Source of the DNA: Bog-159 sp049511415
GTDB taxonomy: Bacteria; Acidobacteriota; Terriglobia; Bryobacterales; Bryobacteraceae
Length of the DNA stretch: 64,000 bases
Assembly: GCA_049511415.1 (NCBI GenBank)
Contig: JBEKYC010000030.1
Location: 11,111 to 75,110, forward strand
Reading direction: 5' to 3'
Shown one piece after another: positions 15,438 to 23,350 of this stretch. Numbering within the stretch: the first letter of the stretch is position 1; every line of letters begins with the position of its first letter. Position numbers and translations under genes: made by a program. A model generated the notes under the pieces. The model ran no database searches. It had not been told where the DNA came from and worked only from the letters and a program-made list of their open reading frames with translations.

Positions 15438-15788
15438 ATGCGGTTGAAAGCTGAAATACGCGATGGCGTGGGTGTGTTGCGCCCACAGGGCCGTTTCGTC
15501 ACGGGGTCCGACGACGAGTTGGGATCGGCGCGCAAATACCTCGAAGAGAATGGAATCAACCGGGCGGTCATCGACTTTAGCGCGGTGCCGTATATCGATT
15601 CGACGGGCTTGGCATTTGTGGTGGAACTCCACAAGGCGTTGGCCAGCCGGGGCGGTCAACTGTTCGTGACGAATGTGAACGAGCGGGTACGGGAGGTCCT
15701 GGAGATGACGCGGATCGACCGGGTGATCGCGATGTGGCCGGATGCGACGGAGGCGGAGGCGACGCTCCGCGCGGGGGCCGCATGTTGA
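15438..15788 (+). CDS. STAS-domain anti-sigma-factor antagonist
   Basis: A 116-residue single STAS domain of the SpoIIAA/RsbV type, a cytosolic partner-switch protein that frees a sigma factor when unphosphorylated. The phosphorylatable serine is in VPYIDSTGLAFVVELH near residue 57, followed by the typical GGQLFVTNVNERVREVLEMT stretch. The cognate serine kinase/anti-sigma factor is not adjacent. An ECF-type promoter sits directly upstream. Translation appears coupled to the following small membrane gene, whose ATG overlaps its end. Confidence 0.9.
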   Translation: MRLKAEIRDGVGVLRPQGRFVTGSDDELGSARKYLEENGINRAVIDFSAVPYIDSTGLAFVVELHKALASRGGQLFVTNVNERVREVLEMTRIDRVIAMWPDATEAEATLRAGAAC

Positions 15789-15973
15789 CCTTTCTGATCT
15801 GGTGCGTGGTGCTGTTTTTCTGCTGGCCGCTGGCGCTGGTGGCTCTGATTCTGTATCCGCTGATCTGGCTGCTGCTGCTGCCGTTCCGCATTGTGGGCAT
15901 TGCGGTGGGCGGCGTGCTGGAGCTGGTGTGGGCGATCATCACTTTGCCGGCGCGCGTGCTGCGGCGGGTTTAG
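15782..15973 (+). CDS. Small hydrophobic membrane protein
   Basis: A 63-residue protein starting at ATG 15782, which overlaps the last codons of the STAS gene. Nearly all of it is hydrophobic: LTFLIWCVVLFFCWPLALVA, a proline-kinked LYPLIWLLLLPF and GIAVGGVLELVWAIITLP, ending LRRV. That suggests two or three helices. No family recognised. Its tail overlaps convergently the methyltransferase-like gene by about 35 bases, which is unusual but compatible with both frames. Confidence 0.55.
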   Translation: MLTFLIWCVVLFFCWPLALVALILYPLIWLLLLPFRIVGIAVGGVLELVWAIITLPARVLRRV

Positions 15974-16463
15974 GAATCCAGCGCGGGACCGTCTTCAGAT
16001 ACTGCCGGTAAGACTCGCCGAATTGGCGCGTCAAGGCCGGCTCCTCATATAGAATCACGAACAGGTGGAAGCCGGCCGCGACGGCCAAGCCGTAACAGAG
16101 CGTCGGCAGCGACGCGAACAGGAGGGCTTGGCCGTCGATGACCAGCAGTACTCCCCAGTACATGGGATTGCGGACGTAGCGATATAGTCCGCGGGCGACC
16201 AATTGGCGGGGCGCGTCCAGAGGGAGGGGCGTGCCGCGTCCGAAGGTAGCGAAATCCCAGGCACACCAAAGATAGACAGCGATGCCAATGGCCAGGGGCG
16301 CGAGGCCGAGCCAACCGAGGGCGGAAATCGCCTGCGGGCCGGTTGCGCGCAAACGGTAGGGTACGTACACGGCCACCGTGCCGGGGAAGGCGATGGTGAA
16401 GAGCGCGGTCTTGAGGAGATTCGATACCACGCGAGCCAAGATTAACACGGCAATGGAACACAC
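15939..16463 (-). CDS. Isoprenylcysteine carboxyl methyltransferase-family membrane protein
   Basis: A 174-residue integral membrane protein of the ICMT/PEMT-like family. The diagnostic C-terminal half is present: GLYRYVRNPMYWGVLLVIDG, then VILYEEPALTRQFGESYRQY and VPRWIP. Four to five helices are predicted. Bacterial members methylate unknown small lipids or thiols using S-adenosylmethionine; the substrate is unknown. The gene is divergent from the lipoprotein gene, with about 45 bases between them. Confidence 0.85.
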   Translation of the reverse strand: MCSIAVLILARVVSNLLKTALFTIAFPGTVAVYVPYRLRATGPQAISALGWLGLAPLAIGIAVYLWCAWDFATFGRGTPLPLDAPRQLVARGLYRYVRNPMYWGVLLVIDGQALLFASLPTLCYGLAVAAGFHLFVILYEEPALTRQFGESYRQYLKTVPRWIPKPAAARAPAK

Positions 16464-16507
16464 GCTAAGATAGTCGCGTATGTATGCTTGTCAAGTGGAG
16501 GCCATTA

Positions 16508-17224
16508 GTGAATCGAGCCAAGTATGAGAGAGTCGCGTTGCTGGCAGGGTTGGGACTGTTGTCCTCGGCCTGCGTGATTTCGACGGAGAGCCACGGAACC
16601 ATCGAGACGTCCACGCAATCCGTGGATCTGAAGGGCGCCAAGTCCGTGGATCTGAACGTGGACATAGGTGCGGGTGAGTTGGTGATGCATGGCGGCGCGG
16701 CGGGCTTGATGGACGCCGATTTCCGATACCGGTCGTCGGACGGGAAGCCGGAAGTGCAATACGGCGTCAGCGGGACGCGGGGCACGCTGACGGTGAAGCA
16801 GCCGAGCCAGCACAGCATCGGCAATAACGGGAAGAACACGTGGGATTTGCGGTTGAACGAGGAAGTTCCGCTGGACGTGCGGGTAAAGATGGGAGCAGGC
16901 CAGGGCCGGCTGACGCTGGGAAATACGGCGCTGCGCAGCCTGGAAGTGGAAGTGGGCGCGGGTGAGATGAATGTCGATTTGACCGGCCATCCACATGGGG
17001 ACATCGACGTGCATGTGAGCGGCGGCGTGGGACAGGCGACGCTGCGGCTGCCGAAGCGCGCGCGGTTGGATATCGAGGCGCACGGCGGGATCGGGGAGAT
17101 TTCGGCGCGCGGGCTGGAGAAGCGCGGGGACCGGTGGGTAAATGAGCCTGCCGGAGACGCCGACGCCACCATTCACGTGAATGTGAATGGCGGCATCGGG
17201 CAGATCAATTTGATTTGTGAGTAG
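16508..17224 (+). CDS. Lipoprotein with a toast-rack / LiaF-like beta domain
   Basis: A 238-residue predicted lipoprotein. I start it at GTG 16508, which has GGAG seven bases upstream, rather than ATG 16484; this puts a basic MNRAKYERV start before a hydrophobic stretch and the lipobox LSSAC. The rest is a repetitive beta-helix-like domain with recurring GAGEL, GAGQG, GAGEMNVDL and GGVGQATL turns, as in the DUF2154/toast-rack family linked to envelope-stress response proteins such as LiaF. It probably sits on the periplasmic side of the membrane. Function in acidobacteria is unknown. Confidence 0.7.
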   Translation: MNRAKYERVALLAGLGLLSSACVISTESHGTIETSTQSVDLKGAKSVDLNVDIGAGELVMHGGAAGLMDADFRYRSSDGKPEVQYGVSGTRGTLTVKQPSQHSIGNNGKNTWDLRLNEEVPLDVRVKMGAGQGRLTLGNTALRSLEVEVGAGEMNVDLTGHPHGDIDVHVSGGVGQATLRLPKRARLDIEAHGGIGEISARGLEKRGDRWVNEPAGDADATIHVNVNGGIGQINLICE

Positions 17225-17228
17225 GCGG

Positions 17229-20200
17229 CTAGAAGATGATTTTGCCTACCAGTTGCATGTTGAACGGTTCGCCGGGACCTAAGCCGGGGGCGCCGTTGAA
17301 ATCACCGATGGTGTCGTACAGATAGCCGTTCGATCCCACGGAACCGGCGCCGCTGGCCAGGTTCTTGTGGTTGAAGAAGTTGAACATCTCCGCGCGAAGC
17401 TGCAGTTTAAGGTGCTCGCCGAAGGAGATGTTTTTGATCACCGACAGATCGACGTCGGCGAAGCCGGGGCCAACGAAGAGATTGCGGGAAAGGTCGCCAT
17501 CCGGATTGGTGGTGCCCGGACATCCCGCGGCGCCGGGGACGCAGAAGGCGGCGGGATTCACCCAGGGCTCGCCTCCGGCAACGGCGTTGAAGACGTGCGA
17601 GACGCCGGCGAAGGGGTTGCCGATGATGTTCAATCCGGGACGCTGCGTGCCCGCGTCGAAGTTGAAGGGCTGCCCGCTATGGAACGACCACAAGCTGCTC
17701 AACTGCCAGCCGTGCGACAACCACTTGGGTCCGTGAGAGGAACCGGGGATGTCGTAAGTCAGGAAGGTAGTGAAATTCAGGCGGGTGTCGAAATCGCTGC
17801 TGCCATATTCCTGACGGAGGTTGAAGCTATCGAGCGGGAGGACGCCGCGATACTCGGTGATGTCGTCGAGGGCGTGGCCCCAGGTAAACGAAAATTGTGA
17901 CGTAAGTCCGTGCCAGTATCTGATTTTGAGGGTGCTTTGCAGCGCGTTGTAATTGGAGTTGCCGATACTATTGAGCTGCAGCACGGAACCGATGTTGGGG
18001 TACTCGGCGTTGTAATTACCGTTCTGGTTCAGGTTCAGCATGACCGAGAGCTTACGGCCGAGGCTGCCGACATAGCCGACCTGCCAGACCATGGCGCTGC
18101 CAATGCTCTTCTCCACATTGAGGCTGTAGTTAAAGAAATACGGCGTGCGGAAGTCCTGGTTCACGGAATAGACGTTGTAGGTATTGGAGCCGCAGCCACT
18201 TAGAGTCGGGCAGGTAGTAACGCCGGGGAAGATGTACTGGCCGGACTGCCAGGTATAGGCGGAGCGGCTGTAGTTATCGACGGGCGACGGACCGATGGGG
18301 TTATCCTGCAAACCGTCCGCGCCGCTGATGGGCGGGCGGAAGTCCAGGAACGGGTTCATATTGATCTGGTCGTAGAACACGCCGAAGCCGGCGCGGATGA
18401 CCATGTCACTTTTGGAACCGGGCTGGTAAGCCAGGCCCAAGCGGGGTCCGAAGTTATTGCGATCGGGGGGAAAGATACTGCTGAGCCCGTCGCCGACTAG
18501 TTCAAGTCCCTGGCCTGGTATGAACACGGCGATGTCTTTATCGGGACTGTGGAGCGGGCCCATGTAGTCGTAGCGCAGACCCAGGTTGATATTCAGGTTC
18601 CGGGTTACCTGCCAGTTGTCCTGCGCGAAGAAATCGAAGGCGTTGACGCGCACAAAGCGCTCGGGATCGCCGACGGCGATGGAGGAACTGGACACATCTC
18701 CGGCGAGAAAATCGGCCAGAGCCAGCACGTTGGAACTATAAGCCGAATTACCGGCCCACGGGCCCTGGGTGCCGTCGAAAGAGAAACTGCCTAAGGATCG
18801 CCGGTAATAGAACTCATCGACGCGACCCTGGCGGACTTCACCGCCGAAGCGGAACTGATGCTTCCCGTGGATGTAGGAGAGGATGTCCGTCAAGTGACCG
18901 GTGACGTCGTTGCGGCCTTCGGGAGGCGTGATTCCCACCTGATCGAAGCCGGCGATTTCGATATTGGGAGCGCCCATGATGGGATTGCCGTGGATGAGGG
19001 CATCCGGGCTGAGATAGAGGCCGAGGGCACTGGTATTGAAGCTGTTATTGGAATCGTGGAATACCTGGTTAAAGTAACTGACTCCAAATAGCAACTGGTT
19101 GGCCGTATTGGGGGTAAAGACCGAGTTCAGGACCGCGGAGTAGTTCTGGACGTGAATGGGCGCGACTTCGAAATAGTATCCGAGGTTGGAGCTGGCGGTG
19201 GCGAGGGCCAGGCTGGCTCCGGGCGGCTGAGTCTGACTGCCTTCGCCGGCGAACCAATGCACCGAGAGGTGGTTCTTGGCATTGAAGTTGTGATCGATCT
19301 TGGCGACGCCATTGTAACTATAGCCGGTTCCGGGCACCGTGGCGAAGTAGTTATTCGCAGTTGCCGGAAGACTCAGGATGGAGCTCGGCCAGAGGGTCGA
19401 GAGCAGAGTAGTCGAGAGCGGGTTTACGGGGACACCGTACTTGGAAAGGACACTCTCGGCCTGGCTCACCCAGGCGGTGGAAGGCTCGGTGGAAAGGCCC
19501 GTCAAGCCGAAGATGTAATCCTGTTTTTCGAAACCGACAAAGAAAAAGGTGCGGTCTTTAATGATGGGTCCGCCAACGGTAAGACCGTAGTTTTCATTGC
19601 GCAGGGGCGGCGCCTTCTGGAAATCGGGAGTGGGGACAAAGAACGGCGAATGCGCGGCGTAGAACTCGTTGCGATTGTAATAGTAGGCGGTGCCATGAAA
19701 AGCGTTCGTGCCACTCTTGATAGTGAGATTGACGGTGCCGCCGGCATTGCGCCCGCCTTCGGCGTTGGACTGCGTCTGGGCGGAGAATTCGTCGATGGCA
19801 TCGAGCGGCATCACGACGCCCGCGATGCCCGACACGCCGCCCTGATTGACGGCCGGGATGTTGTGCCACATGTCGTTGTTGTCGGTGCCGTCGATCTGCC
19901 AGTTCATCTGATTGGCGCGGGTGCCGTTCAGCGAGCCGAATCCGCCGACCGAATAGCCGGCATAGCCGGGCGCCACGGCAATCAATTGCGAGAAATCGCG
20001 GCCATTCATGGGCATGCTCTGTATGGCGTCGTCGGGGATGGTGTCGCTTTGCGTGACGGTGGTGGTATCGACCGACACGGCGGCGGCGGAAACCTCCACG
20101 GCGGTAGCCTGTTGGCCTACCTTAAGCTGGACCGGCAAAGTATAGATGCCACCCGCGGTGACAGGGACCTTGTCGACAGTTACCGGCGAGAAGCCCGGAG

Positions 20201-20441
20201 CGGTGACAGTGATCTGGTAAGTACCCAGGGGCAAGTCCTGAAAAGAAAACTGTCCGTCGTTCGTAGTAGCAGTGGACAGGACAATGCTGGTGCCGCTATC
20301 GATAGCCTTCACGGCGGCGGCTGCGATAGCTGCTCCAGTCTGGTCGGTGACCGTTCCGTTGATGGCTCCGCGGAACGTCTGACTCTGTGCGATCAGGGTG
20401 ATAGACAGAAACAGTACACCACACGAGAGTAGGTGTCTCAT
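17229..20441 (-). CDS. Oar-like TonB-dependent outer-membrane receptor
   Basis: A 1070-residue outer-membrane protein. A signal peptide (about 1-20) is followed by a carboxypeptidase-regulatory-like beta-sandwich (about 24-105: GAINGTVTDQTGAAI, then GTYQITVTAPGF), then a plug domain (about 130-240: MPMNGRDFSQLIAVAPG, GTRANQMNWQIDGTDNN). A long beta-barrel follows with AQDNWQVTRNLNINLGLRYD and a C-terminal strand ending in Phe (GKIIF). This domain order is characteristic of the large acidobacterial Oar-like family that imports or binds polymers, peptides or siderophores. A GGGGAG ribosome site precedes ATG 20441. The ligand cannot be told; the neighbours are HutH and secreted hydrolases. Confidence 0.92.
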   Translation of the reverse strand: MRHLLSCGVLFLSITLIAQSQTFRGAINGTVTDQTGAAIAAAAVKAIDSGTSIVLSTATTNDGQFSFQDLPLGTYQITVTAPGFSPVTVDKVPVTAGGIYTLPVQLKVGQQATAVEVSAAAVSVDTTTVTQSDTIPDDAIQSMPMNGRDFSQLIAVAPGYAGYSVGGFGSLNGTRANQMNWQIDGTDNNDMWHNIPAVNQGGVSGIAGVVMPLDAIDEFSAQTQSNAEGGRNAGGTVNLTIKSGTNAFHGTAYYYNRNEFYAAHSPFFVPTPDFQKAPPLRNENYGLTVGGPIIKDRTFFFVGFEKQDYIFGLTGLSTEPSTAWVSQAESVLSKYGVPVNPLSTTLLSTLWPSSILSLPATANNYFATVPGTGYSYNGVAKIDHNFNAKNHLSVHWFAGEGSQTQPPGASLALATASSNLGYYFEVAPIHVQNYSAVLNSVFTPNTANQLLFGVSYFNQVFHDSNNSFNTSALGLYLSPDALIHGNPIMGAPNIEIAGFDQVGITPPEGRNDVTGHLTDILSYIHGKHQFRFGGEVRQGRVDEFYYRRSLGSFSFDGTQGPWAGNSAYSSNVLALADFLAGDVSSSSIAVGDPERFVRVNAFDFFAQDNWQVTRNLNINLGLRYDYMGPLHSPDKDIAVFIPGQGLELVGDGLSSIFPPDRNNFGPRLGLAYQPGSKSDMVIRAGFGVFYDQINMNPFLDFRPPISGADGLQDNPIGPSPVDNYSRSAYTWQSGQYIFPGVTTCPTLSGCGSNTYNVYSVNQDFRTPYFFNYSLNVEKSIGSAMVWQVGYVGSLGRKLSVMLNLNQNGNYNAEYPNIGSVLQLNSIGNSNYNALQSTLKIRYWHGLTSQFSFTWGHALDDITEYRGVLPLDSFNLRQEYGSSDFDTRLNFTTFLTYDIPGSSHGPKWLSHGWQLSSLWSFHSGQPFNFDAGTQRPGLNIIGNPFAGVSHVFNAVAGGEPWVNPAAFCVPGAAGCPGTTNPDGDLSRNLFVGPGFADVDLSVIKNISFGEHLKLQLRAEMFNFFNHKNLASGAGSVGSNGYLYDTIGDFNGAPGLGPGEPFNMQLVGKIIF

Positions 20442-20629
20442 AGATTCTCCCCTTTTTACGATGTTTCAACTACAAAGTTTGGAAACTTATGGGCAGCCCC
20501 GTGGCATGGAGGCCCAAAAATCAAAACATTGCCTTGAATAAATAGCATCTCCTTAAGACTCGTGGGAGACGATTTACCCGGCAATCTATGAAAATTTGAA
20601 GGATTTCCAGTCGGGCACCGGCGTGGTGC

Positions 20630-22117
20630 TCAGGCGCCCAACGCGCCTTCGGCGATCAATCGGGCGATCGCGGCGATATCGTGATGCAGGGCCCGGTCGC
20701 CTTCAAAGGCGGGCGATACAGCGCGAACGCGCTCATGGGCGGCCTCAATGGGCGCGCTGCTGCGCAACGGCCTCAGCAAGTCCAGTGCGCGGGAAGCAGA
20801 CAAAGCTTCAATCGCCAGCACGGCCCGTGTATTACTCACAATGTGCTGATATTTTAACGCAGATGTCATGCCCATGGAAACAAAATCTTCTTTATTTCCG
20901 CTGGTGGTGATGGAACCGGAGGAGGCGGGATGGGCGAGGACGCGATTTTCGGCGACCAGGGCGGCGGCGGTCACCTGGGCCATCATGAGGCCGGATTCGA
21001 GTCCGGGGTGACCGGCGAGAAAGGGCGGGAGTTCTTCGTTGAGGGCGGGATTGACGAGGCGATCGATGCGGCGTTCGGAGATGCCGGCGAGGGCCGTGAG
21101 CGCGACAGCCAGATAGTCCAACTGAAAAGCCAGCGGTTCGCCGTGGAAATTGCCGCCGGAGACGATTTCGTCATCGAGGACCAGTGGGTTATCGGTGGCC
21201 GCGTTTAGCTCGATGGAGAAGACCCGGCGCGCCTCGGCAAGTGAGTCGATCGCCGCGCCATGCACTTGCGGGGCGCAGCGCAGGGAATAGGCATCCTGAA
21301 CGCGGCGGCAGGTGAGATGCGATTCGCGGATCTGGCTGCCCTCCAACAACTGGAGCAGGCGGGCGGCGCTGGCGATCTGGCCGGGATGCGGGCGGGCGGC
21401 ATGCAGGCGGGGATCGAAGGCGCGGGGAGTGCCGCGCAGGGCGTCGAGCGTCATGGCGCAGATCAGGTCGGCGGAGACGGCCAGGGTTTCCGATGCGGCC
21501 AGTTCCAGGCAGCCGATGGCCAGCATGGCCTGGGTGCCGTTGATGAGTGAGATGCCTTCCTTGGCGCGGAGGGTGAGCGGCTCCACGCCGGCGCGGCGGA
21601 GAGCTTCGGCGCCGGGATAGACGGCGTCCTCAAATTCAGCTTCGCCTTCGCCAATCAGGACGGCGGCTATGTGGGCCAGGGGGGCGAGATCGCCACTCGC
21701 GCCGACGCTACCCTGGGAGGGCACGCGCGGAGTCACGCTGCGATTGAGAAGATCGCAGAGGCGCCGCGCGACCAGCGGCCGAATGCCCGAATAACCCTTG
21801 GCCAGCACATTGGCGCGGATCAGCATCATGGCGCGCACGACGGCGGAGGGCAAAGGATCACCGACGCCGGCGCAGTGCGAGCGGACTACGTTGCGCTGCA
21901 ACTGGTCGAGATCGGAGGCGGCGATGCGCACATCGGCGAGGAGGCCAACGCCGGTGTTCACGCCATAGACCGGTGCGTCGCCCGCGGCCAAGCGTTCGAC
22001 CACGGCGCGTGAACGATCCATTTTTTCGATAGCGGAGGCCGCCAGGGCAACCTCGGCGCGGCCCCCGGCCACGGCGCAGACGTCTTCGATGGTTAGCTGT
22101 TCCCCGTTCAATTGCAT
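20630..22117 (-). CDS. hutH: Histidine ammonia-lyase
   Basis: A 495-residue aromatic amino-acid lyase that deaminates L-histidine to urocanate. The Ala-Ser-Gly that forms the MIO cofactor is in GSVGASGDLAPLAHIAA near residue 140. The substrate-selectivity region reads VVRSHCAGVG, with Ser-His as in histidine rather than phenylalanine lyases. The C-terminal half shows FVSMGMTSALKYQHIVSNTR. No hutU, hutI or hutG is adjacent, so either the pathway is scattered or urocanate is exported. It is divergent from the secreted esterase with a 48-base gap. Confidence 0.9.
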   Translation of the reverse strand: MQLNGEQLTIEDVCAVAGGRAEVALAASAIEKMDRSRAVVERLAAGDAPVYGVNTGVGLLADVRIAASDLDQLQRNVVRSHCAGVGDPLPSAVVRAMMLIRANVLAKGYSGIRPLVARRLCDLLNRSVTPRVPSQGSVGASGDLAPLAHIAAVLIGEGEAEFEDAVYPGAEALRRAGVEPLTLRAKEGISLINGTQAMLAIGCLELAASETLAVSADLICAMTLDALRGTPRAFDPRLHAARPHPGQIASAARLLQLLEGSQIRESHLTCRRVQDAYSLRCAPQVHGAAIDSLAEARRVFSIELNAATDNPLVLDDEIVSGGNFHGEPLAFQLDYLAVALTALAGISERRIDRLVNPALNEELPPFLAGHPGLESGLMMAQVTAAALVAENRVLAHPASSGSITTSGNKEDFVSMGMTSALKYQHIVSNTRAVLAIEALSASRALDLLRPLRSSAPIEAAHERVRAVSPAFEGDRALHHDIAAIARLIAEGALGA

Positions 22118-22165
22118 CGCGTACTATTGTCCCCGATCCGGGGGTGGGCGAGTTAAGATCGTTGC

Positions 22166-23302
22166 ATGCTTCGTTTCCTTGGCATCCTTCTTATGGCGGT
22201 TTCCGCCTGGGCGCAGACTCCAGCAACTCCGGCAACGCCGGCACCCCCCGCGCGCCCACCCCGTCCCGCGCCTCCGACGCGGGATCCGCACACGCCGGGT
22301 TATGTCGAGGCGAAGGAACTGCCGGACGGCGCCAATGCGCCGGCGCAGACGGACGGCAACTTCATCCTGGGTCCGACGCACGACCCGGCTCCGGAGATGG
22401 AAGTGCACGAGGGCGTGCCGCAAGGGGCGGTCTACACTTTCACGATGGAATCATCCGACAGCAAGATTTATCCAGGCATAGCGCGGGACGCGGGCACGTT
22501 TGGCACGCCCGACCCGAACGATCCGGCGAAGCTGATTGTGACCACGAGCCATGCGGCGCCTTACTCGCGGCGGGTGACGGTGTATGTGCCGAAGCAATAT
22601 GTGGCGGGCAAGGCGGCGCCGTTTATCGTGGGGGCGGACGGGCCGGACAAGAGTTTGTTCACGGCGCTCGACAATCTGATCGCGGCGCATCGGGCGCCGG
22701 TAATGATCGCGATTTCGATCGGCAACGGCAGCGGTGATGCGCAGGGCAGCGAGCGCGGCCTCGAGTACGACACCATGTCCGGGCGGTACGCGGAGTTCGT
22801 GGAGAAGGAAGTGTTGCCGCGGGTGGAGCAGCAATACAACGTGAAGCTGACGAAAGATCCGGAGGGGCGGGCGACTATGGGCGGCAGCTCCGGCGGATCG
22901 TGCGCGCTGATCATGGCTTGGTATCACCCGGAGCTTTATCGTCGCGTGCTGACGTATTCAGGCACTTACGTGAATCAGCAGTGGCCGCCGAATCCGGAGA
23001 CGCCGCACGGCGCGTGGGAATTTCATGAACATCTGATTCCGAACACGCCGGCCAAGCCGTTGCGGATCTGGATGGAAGTGGGCGACCGGGATCTGTTCAA
23101 TCCGAATTCGATGCACGACAACATGCACGATTGGGTGTTGGCCAACGAGAACATGGCGCGGGTGCTGGCGGCCAAGGGATATCACTACCAATTTGTATTC
23201 GTGCGGAATGCCGGGCACACGGACCGCGCGGCGAAGCAGCAGACTCTGCCGGAGGCCCTGGAGTATTTGTGGCAGGGCTACGCGGTGGAGACCGGGAAGT
23301 AG
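22166..23302 (+). CDS. Secreted esterase, enterochelin-esterase-like
   Basis: A 378-residue alpha/beta hydrolase with a signal peptide (LGILLMAVSAWAQ) and a proline/alanine-rich linker. The catalytic part has the nucleophile elbow GGSSGGSCA near residue 240, an acidic residue in EVGDRDLFN near 308 and a histidine in NAGHTDRA near 350, the expected triad order. The relatives are esterase D/Fes-type enzymes acting on siderophore esters, feruloyl esters or similar. The periplasmic location and neighbours suggest breakdown of complex substrates, but the substrate is not identifiable. Confidence 0.8.
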   Translation: MLRFLGILLMAVSAWAQTPATPATPAPPARPPRPAPPTRDPHTPGYVEAKELPDGANAPAQTDGNFILGPTHDPAPEMEVHEGVPQGAVYTFTMESSDSKIYPGIARDAGTFGTPDPNDPAKLIVTTSHAAPYSRRVTVYVPKQYVAGKAAPFIVGADGPDKSLFTALDNLIAAHRAPVMIAISIGNGSGDAQGSERGLEYDTMSGRYAEFVEKEVLPRVEQQYNVKLTKDPEGRATMGGSSGGSCALIMAWYHPELYRRVLTYSGTYVNQQWPPNPETPHGAWEFHEHLIPNTPAKPLRIWMEVGDRDLFNPNSMHDNMHDWVLANENMARVLAAKGYHYQFVFVRNAGHTDRAAKQQTLPEALEYLWQGYAVETGK

Positions 23303-23350
23303 CGGCCGCGGCAGCCTGCCCGGCGTGATGAAGACTTAGGGACCGGATCT

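Noticed and set aside
19152..20432. Long open frame antisense to the TonB receptor
   Set aside because: Low-complexity Gly/Arg/Asp translation without a ribosome site; the receptor frame is clearly the gene.
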